Assembly: GCA_002720635.1 (NCBI GenBank)
Contig: PBJD01000022.1
Coordinates: 1-32,714, forward strand
Length of the DNA stretch: 32,714 nucleotides
Source of the DNA: Flavobacteriales bacterium
GTDB taxonomy: Bacteria > Bacteroidota > Bacteroidia > Flavobacteriales_C > GCA-002722245
Direction: 5' to 3'
Made by a program: the position numbers and the translations under genes. The notes under the pieces were generated by a model. It was not told the origin of the DNA. It ran no database searches and saw only the letters and a list, made by a program, of their open reading frames with translations. This document shows positions 1-7,111 of this stretch, piece after piece. Each line of letters begins with the position of its first letter. Position 1 is the stretch's first letter.

Positions 1-552
1 ACCTTCACTTTGTACCTCAACGGCGTTCAAACGAATCGCTAATTCCGGCATATTAATCGTTGCTGACATAACCAGAATTCTTAAATCCTGACGTAAAACA
101 CTTTGAACCTCTTTAGTAAAAGCCATGGCTAAATCAGCATGAATACTGCGCTCATGAAATTCATCAAATATAATTAGCCCTGTATCTTCCAACGAATTGT
201 CTTGATGAATTAATCGGGTTAAAATTCCTTCTGTGACTACTTCTAACCTCGTTTTTTTTGATATTTTCTGTTCAAATCGAATTCGGTAGCCCACTGTTTC
301 GCCCACCTGCTCTCCCATCATATCAGCCATTCGTATTGCAACAGTTTTTGCCGCCAACCTGCGAGGTTCCAACATAATAATTTTCTTCCCTTTTAACCAC
401 TGTTCCTCCAAAAGCGCAATGGGAAGCAAAGTACTTTTTCCTGCTCCTGTTGGTGCCTTGATAATCAATGTGTTTCGATTATTCAGCCCCTCTTTAACTT
501 CTGGAATTACTTCAGATACAGGTAAATTGAAATGGTTATACGTGAATGACAT
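1..552 (-). CDS. hrpB: ATP-dependent helicase HrpB, N-terminal part (3' end beyond window)
   Basis: This gene is not in the ORF track because it has no stop in the window. Reading the minus strand from the ATG at 552 gives 184 uninterrupted codons to base 1. The protein has a Walker A motif APTGAGKST near residue 35, the EPRRLAA motif Ia, a DEFH box (DEAH-type motif II) followed by ERS, and the SAT motif III. This order and wording match the DEAH/RHA helicase HrpB, which is usually about 820-840 residues, so roughly three quarters lies outside the window. It is a cytoplasmic NTP-dependent RNA helicase of poorly defined role. A good promoter lies just upstream (590-619). It is divergent from the Fur-family gene. 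The family call is firm; only the choice between HrpB and a related DEAH helicase is open. Confidence 0.9.
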   Translation of the reverse strand, partial: MSFTYNHFNLPVSEVIPEVKEGLNNRNTLIIKAPTGAGKSTLLPIALLEEQWLKGKKIIMLEPRRLAAKTVAIRMADMMGEQVGETVGYRIRFEQKISKKTRLEVVTEGILTRLIHQDNSLEDTGLIIFDEFHERSIHADLAMAFTKEVQSVLRQDLRILVMSATINMPELAIRLNAVEVQSEG

Positions 553-589
553 TGTTGCAAAGGTCGACAATTATTTGATTTTCCTTTTG

Positions 590-619
590 CAAAAGTATTT
601 TTACTAAAAGGAATTCAAA
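590..619 (-). promoter_or_regulatory. promoter of hrpB
   Basis: On the minus strand TTTG (619-616) is followed after 18 bases by TACTTTTG (597-590). This fits the Bacteroidota -33/-7 pattern TTTG-N(17-21)-TAnnTTTG. The predicted transcript starts around 584, about 30 bases before the hrpB ATG. The -33 end touches the palindrome at 619-635, so a protein bound there could affect this promoter too. Confidence 0.65.
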
Positions 620-635
620 TGCAACGCTGTTGCAT
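619..635. promoter_or_regulatory. 7-3-7 palindrome, candidate Fur-family operator
   Basis: ATGCAAC-GCT-GTTGCAT is a perfect inverted repeat with 7-base arms and a 3-base centre. It lies between the divergent hrpB and Fur-family genes, abuts the hrpB -33 element, and covers the likely -33 region of the fur promoter. Size and position fit a dimeric repressor site used for autoregulation. The ORF track's fur start (ATG at 619) lies inside it, which argues against that start. Binding is inferred, not shown. Confidence 0.5.
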
Positions 636-658
636 ATATATTTATTTATGTATTTTTA
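628..658 (+). promoter_or_regulatory. weak candidate promoter of the Fur-family gene
   Basis: TGTTG (628-632), in the right arm of the palindrome, is followed after 18 bases by TATTTTTA (651-658), which differs from TAnnTTTG at the last base. The ATG at 664 is only 5 bases downstream, so the transcript would have almost no leader. The spacing is right but the -7 element is imperfect. Confidence 0.35.
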
Positions 659-663
659 CCTTA

Positions 664-1077
664 ATGAGCGAGTTTAAAGAAATACTAAAAAAACACGGTT
701 TAAAATTCACCGAAAACCGAAAAGTGATTTTAGAACAATTTGTTTGTAAGAATTACGCATTGTCATATAGTGAAATTGATTCTCTGATTCAAAAAAAACT
801 GGACAAGGTTACAGTTTACAGAACTCTAAAATCATTCGAAGAAAATGGAATTATTCACCAGGTAATTGATGGAAGTAACCAAATAAAGTATGCTTTGTGC
901 AATTCTGCATCATGCTCATCCAATCATCAGAACGACGCGCACATCCATTTTAAATGCGATCACTGCGAAAAAACGTATTGCTTGAATGATATCCCTACGC
1001 CTGAGCTGGTCTTACCGAAAGGATACTCAATTGCGAAACAAAACGTTTTTGTTCAGGGTAGATGCCATAATTGTTGA
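664..1077 (+). CDS. Fur-family metal-responsive transcriptional regulator (possibly Zur-like)
   Basis: The 137-residue protein has the Fur layout: an N-terminal winged helix with the recognition stretch TVYRTLKSFEENGII (about residues 50-64), then a metal-binding dimerisation domain with AHIHFKCDHC and a closing CHNC. The two CxxC pairs form the structural zinc site of this family. The track's longer form (start 619) adds a poor hydrophobic tail and begins inside the palindrome, so I use ATG 664. The family regulates iron, zinc or peroxide responses. The short divergent form with H-x-H before CxxC resembles zinc-uptake (Zur) members, but the metal cannot be settled from sequence alone. No metal transporter is adjacent. 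It probably represses itself through the palindrome at 619-635. Confidence 0.85.
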   Translation: MSEFKEILKKHGLKFTENRKVILEQFVCKNYALSYSEIDSLIQKKLDKVTVYRTLKSFEENGIIHQVIDGSNQIKYALCNSASCSSNHQNDAHIHFKCDHCEKTYCLNDIPTPELVLPKGYSIAKQNVFVQGRCHNC

Positions 1078-1125
1078 TTCTGTAATCAGACTAAAAGATT
1101 ACTTCAAATAGAGGTGAAAACAAAC

Positions 1126-2247
1126 TTAAGTAGAATCGCGAAAAGAGATCTCTGAAACAATAGGATAATGATCACTCAGCTCTTTTTTTACCAAATGAAA
1201 ACATTTGGTTTGTAAGTCAGGAGAAGTCATTATATAATCAATTCTCATAAATGGATAACCGCTTGTGTGCGTTACGCCTAGTCCCCTTCCTGAAACAAGG
1301 AATCCATCAGTTAAATGATTGGATAATTTATCATAAACAAAAGATATCGGTATCTCATTTAAATCACCACAAAGTATAACAGGATAGGGACTATTGACAA
1401 TTTGATCATTAACTAATTCAACTTGTTTAGCTCTTTTCTTAAATCCTTCATTTAATGTACTCAATAAATCCTTTGTTTTAATAATATTTATAGTTTCAAT
1501 AGTACTGTCTTTAAGCCCCCTTATGTATTTATAATGCTCTTTACCCAATTCAAAACTTTGAAGATGCACATTTAAAACGCGAACCGTATCATTACCTTTT
1601 TTTAAGTCGCTTATTAAAACTCCATTATTTTTTGAGTTTTTAAATGCAAAAAATTCTTTGTAGACAATTGGAATTTTTGAAAATGTAGCCATTCCGTAAT
1701 GATTTCCTTTCTCTTTAAAACTGTAAAAGTCATTTACGTACTTATAGCCTTGTTTTTTTCTAAATTCTTTTTTTGTTTTATATCTTCCTGATGGTTGATT
1801 AAAAAATTCTTGAAAACAAATTACATCTGGATTTTCAAATCGAATTGATTTATATATACTATCCAGTATTAAGCCTTTATCTTTTCTTTCCTCCCATTCA
1901 GCCCATTCCTCTCTTTTAATCCAGTTATACACATCGAACAATCTGACGTTATAACTCATTACACGTATGTCACCACTCTTCTGTAGAAAATTTAACGCAT
2001 ACGTGTCTTTCAGTCCAAAAAGTCCAATCACTAAAAACCCACCTGAAATAAGCCAATATTTCTTTTTATAAAAAACCAGAAACAAATAGGACATATTCAG
2101 TAACAACCAAAGTGGAGCAGAATAGGCAATAAATGGTGCTAAACTAAATGTATCAGGAGATATTTTTGTTATAAATAATCCAAGAACAATCATTGCTCCG
2201 GAAAACCAGTAAACAAATTTGAATGTCTTTTTTATAATTTTTTTCAA
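1126..2247 (-). CDS. membrane-anchored endonuclease/exonuclease/phosphatase (EEP) family protein
   Basis: The N-terminal third holds about three hydrophobic segments, followed by a complete EEP domain: MSYNVRLFD (Asn), CFQEFF (catalytic Glu), NVHLQS, CGDLNEIP (Asp and Asn), and C-terminal SDHYPI (His). These are the metal and catalytic residues of the DNase I/inositol-phosphatase fold, facing either the cytoplasm or periplasm. The substrate is unknown. The track starts at a TTG at 2295, but that TTG forms the -33 element of a promoter whose -7 is at 2265-2272. I therefore prefer the TTG at 2247 (LKKIIKKTFKF), which matches how homologues begin as I remember them; the first in-frame ATG (about 2193) would cut into the first membrane segment. 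It lies downstream of a lipoprotein gene on the same strand but probably has its own promoter. Confidence 0.8.
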   Translation of the reverse strand: MKKIIKKTFKFVYWFSGAMIVLGLFITKISPDTFSLAPFIAYSAPLWLLLNMSYLFLVFYKKKYWLISGGFLVIGLFGLKDTYALNFLQKSGDIRVMSYNVRLFDVYNWIKREEWAEWEERKDKGLILDSIYKSIRFENPDVICFQEFFNQPSGRYKTKKEFRKKQGYKYVNDFYSFKEKGNHYGMATFSKIPIVYKEFFAFKNSKNNGVLISDLKKGNDTVRVLNVHLQSFELGKEHYKYIRGLKDSTIETINIIKTKDLLSTLNEGFKKRAKQVELVNDQIVNSPYPVILCGDLNEIPISFVYDKLSNHLTDGFLVSGRGLGVTHTSGYPFMRIDYIMTSPDLQTKCFHLVKKELSDHYPIVSEISFRDST

Positions 2248-2264
2248 CTTTTGTAATTCGACCG

Positions 2265-2295
2265 CAAAAATAAAGCTTCTAGAGTCTTGATACAA
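2265..2295 (-). promoter_or_regulatory. promoter of the EEP-family gene
   Basis: On the minus strand TTG (2295-2293) is followed after 20 bases by TATTTTTG (2272-2265), an exact TAnnTTTG -7 match. The predicted RNA start is near 2258, about 10 bases before TTG 2247. This makes the ORF-track start at 2295 untenable for this transcript. Confidence 0.6.
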
Positions 2296-2341
2296 TTAAT
2301 GGTGAAGATTTTTCAACTGATGATAAGAGATTAAATAAAAA

Positions 2342-3241
2342 TCAATCTACTATACTATCCCTGATACTGGTGGTTTTAGCTTGAATTTTTTTGAACAATT
2401 CCTCAGATATATCAACTTTTAAAGTTTTTATCACTCTTGCTTTTTCAACTGTTTTAGTTGCAGGTTCATAATGTAAATGAACGTTATCAAAAATACTTTC
2501 AAGCTTGCTCAATTTAGATATTAACGAACTAAATTGTTTGTCATTACAATCTTCCAACATTTTAACTAAATTTGACAATGCAGGTTTTTGTTCTCCAATT
2601 TTTTCCCATATAACTGACGCGTGATTTGAATCCGTTTCTAAATTTACAGCAATGTACAATCCCTCCAACCAGGCTCCAGCTAAAATTGCCTTGGCTATAA
2701 TTGGCCTTTCATTATCCTGCAAATACAAATCAGTATCTACATAGGTTGACGAAACAATATCAATTAATGAATCTTTATTACTCATATTCTCCTCCAAACG
2801 CATCATAACCTCTTCAGTAAAGACACCTTGAATATTTAACTCTTCAGAGATGGCTTGGGCAGAACCCATAAATTTCAGAGCCTCCTGAGGATAATCAAAC
2901 ATACTTGTAAAGCTTAAATCAGCAAAATAAACGCCTAGATTTAACGCTCTGTTGTAGTCCGTAACGTAATTTGAAACAGAATTCGGGTTATTCAATATTT
3001 CCACATCATAAATTGCTTTTGTTTGATGTAAAATGTCGGCCATTTCAACTGGCGAAGGAACGGAATAAACAACTTTTGAAGCATTTTTCAACTCCTTTAA
3101 AACTCTGGCAGAAACAATTCTTTCTTCCTCTTCGAAAGAAGTTTCTTCTTCAGTAAACATATCTAATGATCGATTATCTTGATTATCTTCCCCGCAAGCT
3201 AAAACTAGAATTACTACAATTGAATAAATTAGTTTTTTCAT
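2342..3241 (-). CDS. uncharacterised lipoprotein, Bacteroidota-conserved type
   Basis: The 299-residue protein begins with a lipoprotein signal (hydrophobic IYSIVVILVLA then Cys at residue 16, lipobox VLAC), followed by an acidic linker rich in Glu. The rest looks mostly alpha-helical, with segments such as NLGVYFADLSF and AILAGAWLEGLYIAV typical of a lipoprotein type I have seen repeatedly in this phylum without known function. Acidic residues right after the lipidated Cys (CGEDNQDN) resemble the surface-export signal described for some Bacteroidota lipoproteins, so it may be outer-leaflet exposed. The start ATG is clear. It is divergent from the glycosyltransferase gene at 3516. I see no enzyme motif and assign no function. 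Confidence 0.75.
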   Translation of the reverse strand: MKKLIYSIVVILVLACGEDNQDNRSLDMFTEEETSFEEEERIVSARVLKELKNASKVVYSVPSPVEMADILHQTKAIYDVEILNNPNSVSNYVTDYNRALNLGVYFADLSFTSMFDYPQEALKFMGSAQAISEELNIQGVFTEEVMMRLEENMSNKDSLIDIVSSTYVDTDLYLQDNERPIIAKAILAGAWLEGLYIAVNLETDSNHASVIWEKIGEQKPALSNLVKMLEDCNDKQFSSLISKLSKLESIFDNVHLHYEPATKTVEKARVIKTLKVDISEELFKKIQAKTTSIRDSIVD

Positions 3242-3466
3242 AAATATCCAGATATTAAGATTTATTTACTTTATTTGAACAATATTGTTACGTTTAATCA
3301 TCTGTAAATCTATTATAATTTCCTTAAACTAAAGCGGTATAAAACTATTTTATACACACTCTGTAAAAATCAACAAAACGGATAAGGTTTTAACTTGATA
3401 AACATAGTATTTAGATTATTAATAAGCCCTATTTAAGTTAGAAAACAAAAAGTTTAGGATAATGCT

Positions 3467-3474
3467 TAATTTTG
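3467..3474 (+). promoter_or_regulatory. -7 element upstream of the GT2 gene
   Basis: TAATTTTG matches TAnnTTTG exactly. I see no clean TTTG at the right distance upstream. The element lies after the ORF-track ATG (3462) and 41 bases before ATG 3516, which supports the shorter protein. Confidence 0.45.
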
Positions 3475-3515
3475 TTGAAATGTCACAAGAGTCACTTGAC
3501 GTTTTAAAAAAAAGT

Positions 3516-4280
3516 ATGTCTAGAATTTCAGCAGCTATAATAACCTACAATGAAGAAAAAAATATCGAAAGATGTATATCTTCTCTTGTTAATGTTGCGG
3601 ACGAAATTGTTGTAATTGATTCCGGATCAGAGGATAAAACACGAGAAATCGCGTTAAAACTTGGGGCTAAAGTTATCATAAATAAATTTGAAGGGCATAT
3701 TCAACAAAAGAATTTTGCCATAACTCAAACATCAAATGAGTGGATAATTTCATTAGATGCCGATGAAGCCTTATCGAATGAGTTAAATAAGTCTATTGTT
3801 AAAATAAAAAGAAAACTAGAAGGAGACGGTTATAAATTCAACAGATTGACTAACTATTGTGGGAAATGGATAAAACATTGTGGATGGTATCCGGATACAA
3901 AACTTAGGCTATTTAAAAAAGGTAAAGGAAGTTGGAGAGGAAAAAATCCACACGACAAATATATTTTAGATAGTGGAAAAGAAATTTATTTAAACGGGGA
4001 CATACTTCATTATACTTTTTATGAAGTAAGTGAGCACAAAGCACAAATTAAAAAGTTCTCGGAAATTTCGGCTCAATCACTTTTTGAATTAAATAAAAAA
4101 TCAAACTGGACCATAATTATTGGAAAAACTATTTTTAAATTCATTCGAAATTATTTTTTAAAACTTGGGTTCCTGGATGGAATTACGGGTTTCCACATAT
4201 GCAGATTATCCGCACACGCAACATATTTAAGGTATTATAAACTTCTAAAACTGCAGAAAAACAATGTCCAAACTTCCTAA
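3516..4280 (+). CDS. family 2 glycosyltransferase, WaaE/KdtX-like (LPS core)
   Basis: The protein from ATG 3516 is 254 residues, the usual size of WaaE-type enzymes. It opens with SRISAAIITYNEEKNIERC, the GT-A nucleotide-sugar binding start, followed by DEIVVIDSGSEDKT and the metal-binding DADEA motif (LDADEALS). The C-terminal half has the conserved basic stretch KLRLFKKGKGSWRG and a HYTF segment. Such enzymes transfer a sugar to lipopolysaccharide inner core at the cytoplasmic face of the inner membrane. The track start at 3462 adds 18 residues unlike the family and lies before the -7 element. The stop overlaps the next glycosyltransferase by 17 bases, so the two are co-transcribed. The exact sugar is not predictable. 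Confidence 0.88.
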   Translation: MSRISAAIITYNEEKNIERCISSLVNVADEIVVIDSGSEDKTREIALKLGAKVIINKFEGHIQQKNFAITQTSNEWIISLDADEALSNELNKSIVKIKRKLEGDGYKFNRLTNYCGKWIKHCGWYPDTKLRLFKKGKGSWRGKNPHDKYILDSGKEIYLNGDILHYTFYEVSEHKAQIKKFSEISAQSLFELNKKSNWTIIIGKTIFKFIRNYFLKLGFLDGITGFHICRLSAHATYLRYYKLLKLQKNNVQTS

Positions 4281-5362
4281 TGTGCTGCATATCTCAACAC
4301 CAAAAAGTTGGCGAGGAGGTGAACAGCAAGTGGCCTACCTATATGAAGAGCTGGAGCAAAAAGGAATTACTCAATATATTCTTTGCAGAAAAAATAGTGC
4401 AATGGCCAAAAGAGGAAAATCTAAAGGTTGGAATATTATAGAATGTCGTAAAACGATTGCAGTTGATCCATTTTTTGCTCGAAAAGTAAAATCAGTATGT
4501 AAACAAAAACAAATAGATATTGTTCACGCCCACGATTCTCATGCTCATTCATCTGCAGTTATATCTGCTTCTTTATTCGCCAACACAACCCCTATAGTAG
4601 TAAGTAGAAGAGTTGATTTTGCAATTAGCAGAACCTCCATAAAAAAATACAACCACAAAAATATTAAGCGTATTATTTGTGTATCTGAAGCTGTAAAAAA
4701 ATTAACCGAACCCGATATTAAAAATAAGTCTGTTTTAAAAACCATCCACTCAGGAATTGATTTAAGTAAATTTTCATTAACCGAAAAAAAAAACTGAAAA
4801 ACTTCGTAAAGAATACAATATTCCTGATGATATTCCTTTAATAGGCAATGTGGCTGCCATCGCACCGCATAAAGACTATTTTACATTTATAAATACAGCA
4901 GAAGAACTGATAAAAAGAAATCTGGAAGCGAAATTCTTTATTATTGGAACAGGTCCATTGGAAGAGGAAATCAAAAAATATTGTGCTCAAAAACAACTTG
5001 ATAAACACATTATTTTCACCGGTTTCAGAACTGACATAAAAGAAATATTACCTGAACTTACTGTATTTTTAATCACAAGTGAAACAGAAGGTTTAGGCAC
5101 TTCTATTATCGATGCTTTTGCCTGTAAGGTTCCCGTTGTAGCAACTCGAGCAGGCGGAATTCCCGAGATCGTTAAACATGAAAAAAGTGGTTTATTGGCT
5201 GATGTAAAAGATGCAGGTGAACTAGCAAATCAGATTGAACGAATTTTAAGCGGAAATTTAGACAAAAAAAAAATAATTGAAGGTCAGCAAAGAATATTAC
5301 AAAATTTTTCAAAATCCGTGACCGCTGAAAAAACATTACTCGAATATCTTTCAATACAATAA
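4264..5362 (+). pseudogene. family 4 glycosyltransferase split by a frameshift in an A10 run
   Basis: Two track ORFs (4264-4797 and 4850-5362) are the two halves of one GT4 enzyme. The first carries the acceptor-side domain with STPKSWRGGEQQVAYL and ends SLTEKKN-stop. The second frame, read upstream of its nominal GTG start, continues TEKLRKEYNIPDDIPLIGNV without a stop back to the A-run. With 9 rather than 10 A the join reads SLTEKKTEKLRKEYN, giving about 366 residues, normal for GT4. The second half holds FIIGTGPLEEEI, the FTGF strand and SETEGLGTSIIDAF, the nucleotide-sugar site (with Asp in place of the usual second Glu). Partner of the upstream GT2 in envelope glycan synthesis. It may be a true mutation, a sequencing error, phase variation or slippage-rescued expression. 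Confidence 0.82.
4784..4793 (+). other. A10 homopolymer at the GT4 frameshift
   Basis: Ten consecutive A lie between CCG and CTG. In the upstream frame this gives GAA AAA AAA AAC TGA (stop). Removing one A restores the downstream frame. Runs of this length are prone to polymerase slippage and to sequencing indels. Confidence 0.85.
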
Positions 5363-5418
5363 GCAAATAATTCATTTTTTAAAAATCTCCTGATTTAAAA
5401 CTACATTAGCTGCGAAAT

Positions 5419-5438
5419 CTTTCCACAATCTATCCACA
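5419..5438. other. two DnaA-box-like 9-mers
   Basis: CTTTCCACA (5419-5427) and CTATCCACA (5430-5438) start 11 bases apart, about one helical turn, in the 125-base space after the GT4 gene. The second matches TTATNCACA at 8 of 9 positions, the first at 7 of 9. There is no dnaA or AT-rich unwinding element to support an origin. Confidence 0.25.
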
Positions 5439-5464
5439 ATAGGTTTTTGGGCTGAATGAGTTAT

Positions 5465-5472
5465 TATATTTG
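5465..5472 (+). promoter_or_regulatory. -7 element of the 5488 gene
   Basis: TATATTTG is an exact TAnnTTTG match, 15 bases before ATG 5488. A TTTG at 5446-5449 is at a short 15-base spacing. The track's TTG start at 5470 is part of this element, so it is not a start codon. Confidence 0.5.
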
Positions 5473-5487
5473 CCTAAAATCAATGCT

Positions 5488-5865
5488 ATGACAGTAAATT
5501 TTAACATTCATGCAGCTGAATGGGAGTTTGAAGAGGAATTACCTTTTGATATTGTTACCGTAAAGGATGAAACCGGAGATTTCAATCTGCCTCTTTACGA
5601 TAAAGATGATCATGAAACAGCAACAGTAACGATGAAAAACTGCAGGATTATTGAACTTATTGGTGATGATGAATCATTTCTCGTTGTTATTGAAAAAGCA
5701 TTGATTAAGGAAGAAAATATTTTTGATGTCGAAAATACCGACCGCGTTTTTGAGTTTGTCCTGCACCCGGATTTACCTCTTTGGAAAGAAGGTGAAGATA
5801 TTGGTGTATTTTATAGTTGGAAAAACCTTCCTGAAAGTTTAAAAGAAATGAAATTTGGTAAATAA
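5488..5865 (+). CDS. small acidic hypothetical protein
   Basis: The protein from ATG 5488 is 125 residues, acidic, with no signal peptide or membrane segment, so it is probably cytoplasmic. It starts MTVNFNIHAAEWEFEEELPF and has several alternating hydrophobic stretches that suggest beta strands (for example ESFLVVIEKALI, VFEFVLHP). I do not recognise a family. I use the ATG at 5488 because the track's TTG at 5470 belongs to a -7 promoter element. The MazG-like gene follows after 6 bases and is probably co-transcribed, which hints at a housekeeping nucleotide-related role but proves nothing. Confidence 0.72.
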   Translation: MTVNFNIHAAEWEFEEELPFDIVTVKDETGDFNLPLYDKDDHETATVTMKNCRIIELIGDDESFLVVIEKALIKEENIFDVENTDRVFEFVLHPDLPLWKEGEDIGVFYSWKNLPESLKEMKFGK

Positions 5866-5871
5866 AAAATT

Positions 5872-6276
5872 ATGGATTCAGTAAAAGATATTCACGCATT
5901 AATCGGCTTTGTAGAAAAGTTTCACGATTCCTTTGGAATTTCAAACAATTATGAACCTACAACTCAACTTTCTCAACAAGATATTCAACTTCGTTTTGAT
6001 TTATTGAAAGAAGAGAATGAAGAATACATTAACGCTGCAAAAAGTGGAGATATGGTTGAGGTAGCTGACGCACTTGGTGATTTAATGTATATTCTTTTTG
6101 GTACAATTATGAAACACGGTATGCAGCATAAAATTGTTGAAGTATTCGAAGAAATTCAAAGAAGTAACATGAGCAAATTAGGGGAAGATGGAAAACCAAT
6201 TTACAGAGAAGATGGAAAAGTTTTAAAAGGCCCCAATTACTTTAAGCCAAATATCAAATCGATTTTAAATCAATAA
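5872..6276 (+). CDS. MazG-like / phosphoribosyl-ATP pyrophosphohydrolase-family protein
   Basis: The 134-residue protein is all-helical, with LLKEENEEYINAA (the ExxE metal-binding helix) and EVADALGDLMYILFG (the ExxD helix), the signature of all-alpha NTP pyrophosphatases. These enzymes hydrolyse NTPs or dNTPs to NMP and PPi using Mg2+, often cleaning up non-canonical nucleotides. The C-terminal tail with KLGEDGKPIYREDGK is the version seen in stand-alone Cof-like/PRA-PH-like proteins; it is not HisE in context, since no his genes are nearby. The start ATG is 6 bases after the previous stop. The exact nucleotide substrate is unknown. Confidence 0.85.
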   Translation: MDSVKDIHALIGFVEKFHDSFGISNNYEPTTQLSQQDIQLRFDLLKEENEEYINAAKSGDMVEVADALGDLMYILFGTIMKHGMQHKIVEVFEEIQRSNMSKLGEDGKPIYREDGKVLKGPNYFKPNIKSILNQ

Positions 6277-6304
6277 TACAAATGATTTTTTCGTTTATAC
6301 TGAT

Positions 6305-6769
6305 ATGACAACCTTTTTTAGATATTTTACTCTTTTAGTTGCCGTTATTTCTTTGGAAAGCTGCATCGCTTTTAAGGACCTGGAATTCAAAGGGATATCA
6401 AACCACAAGATAGAAGAAATGTCTTTCAAAAATGGAATTAAACTAAATCTGGGGGTAAAACTGGCCAATCCTAATTGGTTTGCCATAAAGGCCAAAGGAG
6501 GAGAGATAAAGGTAAAAGTAAATGGTATTAACTTAGGTAAATTTAAAATGACCAGACCCGTCAGAATACCCAAAAAGAGCGATGGAATTCTGGAAATTGG
6601 CATTGAATCCAAACTTAAAAATCTGCTTGGTGGAGGATTGCTATCCTTAATCTCTATTGCATCAAAAGGCGGCAAACTAAAATTAGAACTTGAGGGACAT
6701 GTTCATGCTGCAGCACTTGGATTATCTAAAAAAATTAAAGTTTCAACAACAGAATACATAGGGCTTTAA
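6305..6769 (+). CDS. LEA-type (LEA14/WHy-like) lipoprotein
   Basis: The 154-residue protein has a short hydrophobic signal and a lipobox-like SLESC, with Cys at about residue 20. The mature part has the LEA14-like pattern: LNLGVKLANPNWFAIKAKGGEIKV with the conserved N-P pair, then NGINLGKF, then a beta-strand repeat ending KLKLELEGHVHA. This fold is a single immunoglobulin-like beta sandwich found in periplasmic or outer-membrane lipoproteins of Bacteroidota; the function is not established. It follows the MazG-like gene by 28 bases on the same strand. The antisense ORF 6295-6675 is a shadow. Confidence 0.75.
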   Translation: MTTFFRYFTLLVAVISLESCIAFKDLEFKGISNHKIEEMSFKNGIKLNLGVKLANPNWFAIKAKGGEIKVKVNGINLGKFKMTRPVRIPKKSDGILEIGIESKLKNLLGGGLLSLISIASKGGKLKLELEGHVHAAALGLSKKIKVSTTEYIGL

Positions 6770-6770
6770 C

Positions 6771-6813
6771 ACGTACACAATTAAACGTACTATAAAATAC
6801 GTATTTAACCGTA
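6771..6813. repeat. phased ACGTA repeats upstream of the 6860 gene
   Basis: ACGTA occurs at 6771, 6785 and 6799, exactly 14 bases apart, and CCGTA follows at 6809. They lie in the 90-base space between the LEA lipoprotein stop and the 83-residue ORF. Regular spacing in a non-coding gap suggests a repeated protein-binding site, but chance in AT-rich DNA cannot be excluded. Confidence 0.35.
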
Positions 6814-6859
6814 ATATTTTTTTACATTTAATCGCCTGTTTTAAGTATGACTCCTCCCT

Positions 6860-7111
6860 ATGAAAAATTTAGAAGGTTTAGTAGAAAAATATATAAAAGA
6901 ATGCAATCCTGAATTCACTACTATAGATGACCTGATTATAAAAGAAATGCATGATGAACCCTTAAGTAATAATCAACTGAAGGCAATTCAAAATTTTTAC
7001 AGAATGCGTATTAAATACTTAACATCTGCAGTTAACGAAACTAAGTTTTCCAAAATGACATTTTTAGTACGATTGGCGGCAAACTTAGTTCCGTACAAAG
7101 ATTTCATTTAG
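6860..7111 (+). CDS. 83-residue hypothetical protein
   Basis: The protein is small, likely helical and cytoplasmic, starting [19 protein letters not shown] and ending [12 protein letters not shown]. It has no signal peptide and no motif I recognise. Its coding character is supported by an ATG start and by fitting the gap exactly up to pgk: its TAG overlaps the pgk TAA tail to tail (7108-7111). The upstream region carries the phased ACGTA repeats. It could be a regulatory or adaptor protein, but nothing in the sequence says so. Confidence 0.6.
   Translation: MKNLEGLVEKYIKECNPEFTTIDDLIIKEMHDEPLSNNQLKAIQNFYRMRIKYLTSAVNETKFSKMTFLVRLAANLVPYKDFI

Noticed and set aside
419-607. Track ORF 419-607 (+)
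   Set aside because: It is antisense to the Walker A end of hrpB, which is clearly the coding strand.
1082-1102. GTAATC...GATTAC inverted repeat after the Fur-family gene as a terminator
   Set aside because: A 6-base AT-rich stem with a 9-base loop and no T-run is too weak.
4545-4865. Track ORF 4545-4865 (-) across the frameshift
   Set aside because: It is antisense to the GT4 gene, contains no recognisable motif, and the plus strand carries GT4 motifs on both sides.
5172-5375. Track ORF 5172-5375 (-)
   Set aside because: Antisense to the GT4 C-terminal domain; no supporting feature.
6295-6675. Track ORF 6295-6675 (-)
   Set aside because: It is a shadow of the LEA-type lipoprotein; low-complexity Pro/Leu/Ser translation without start context.
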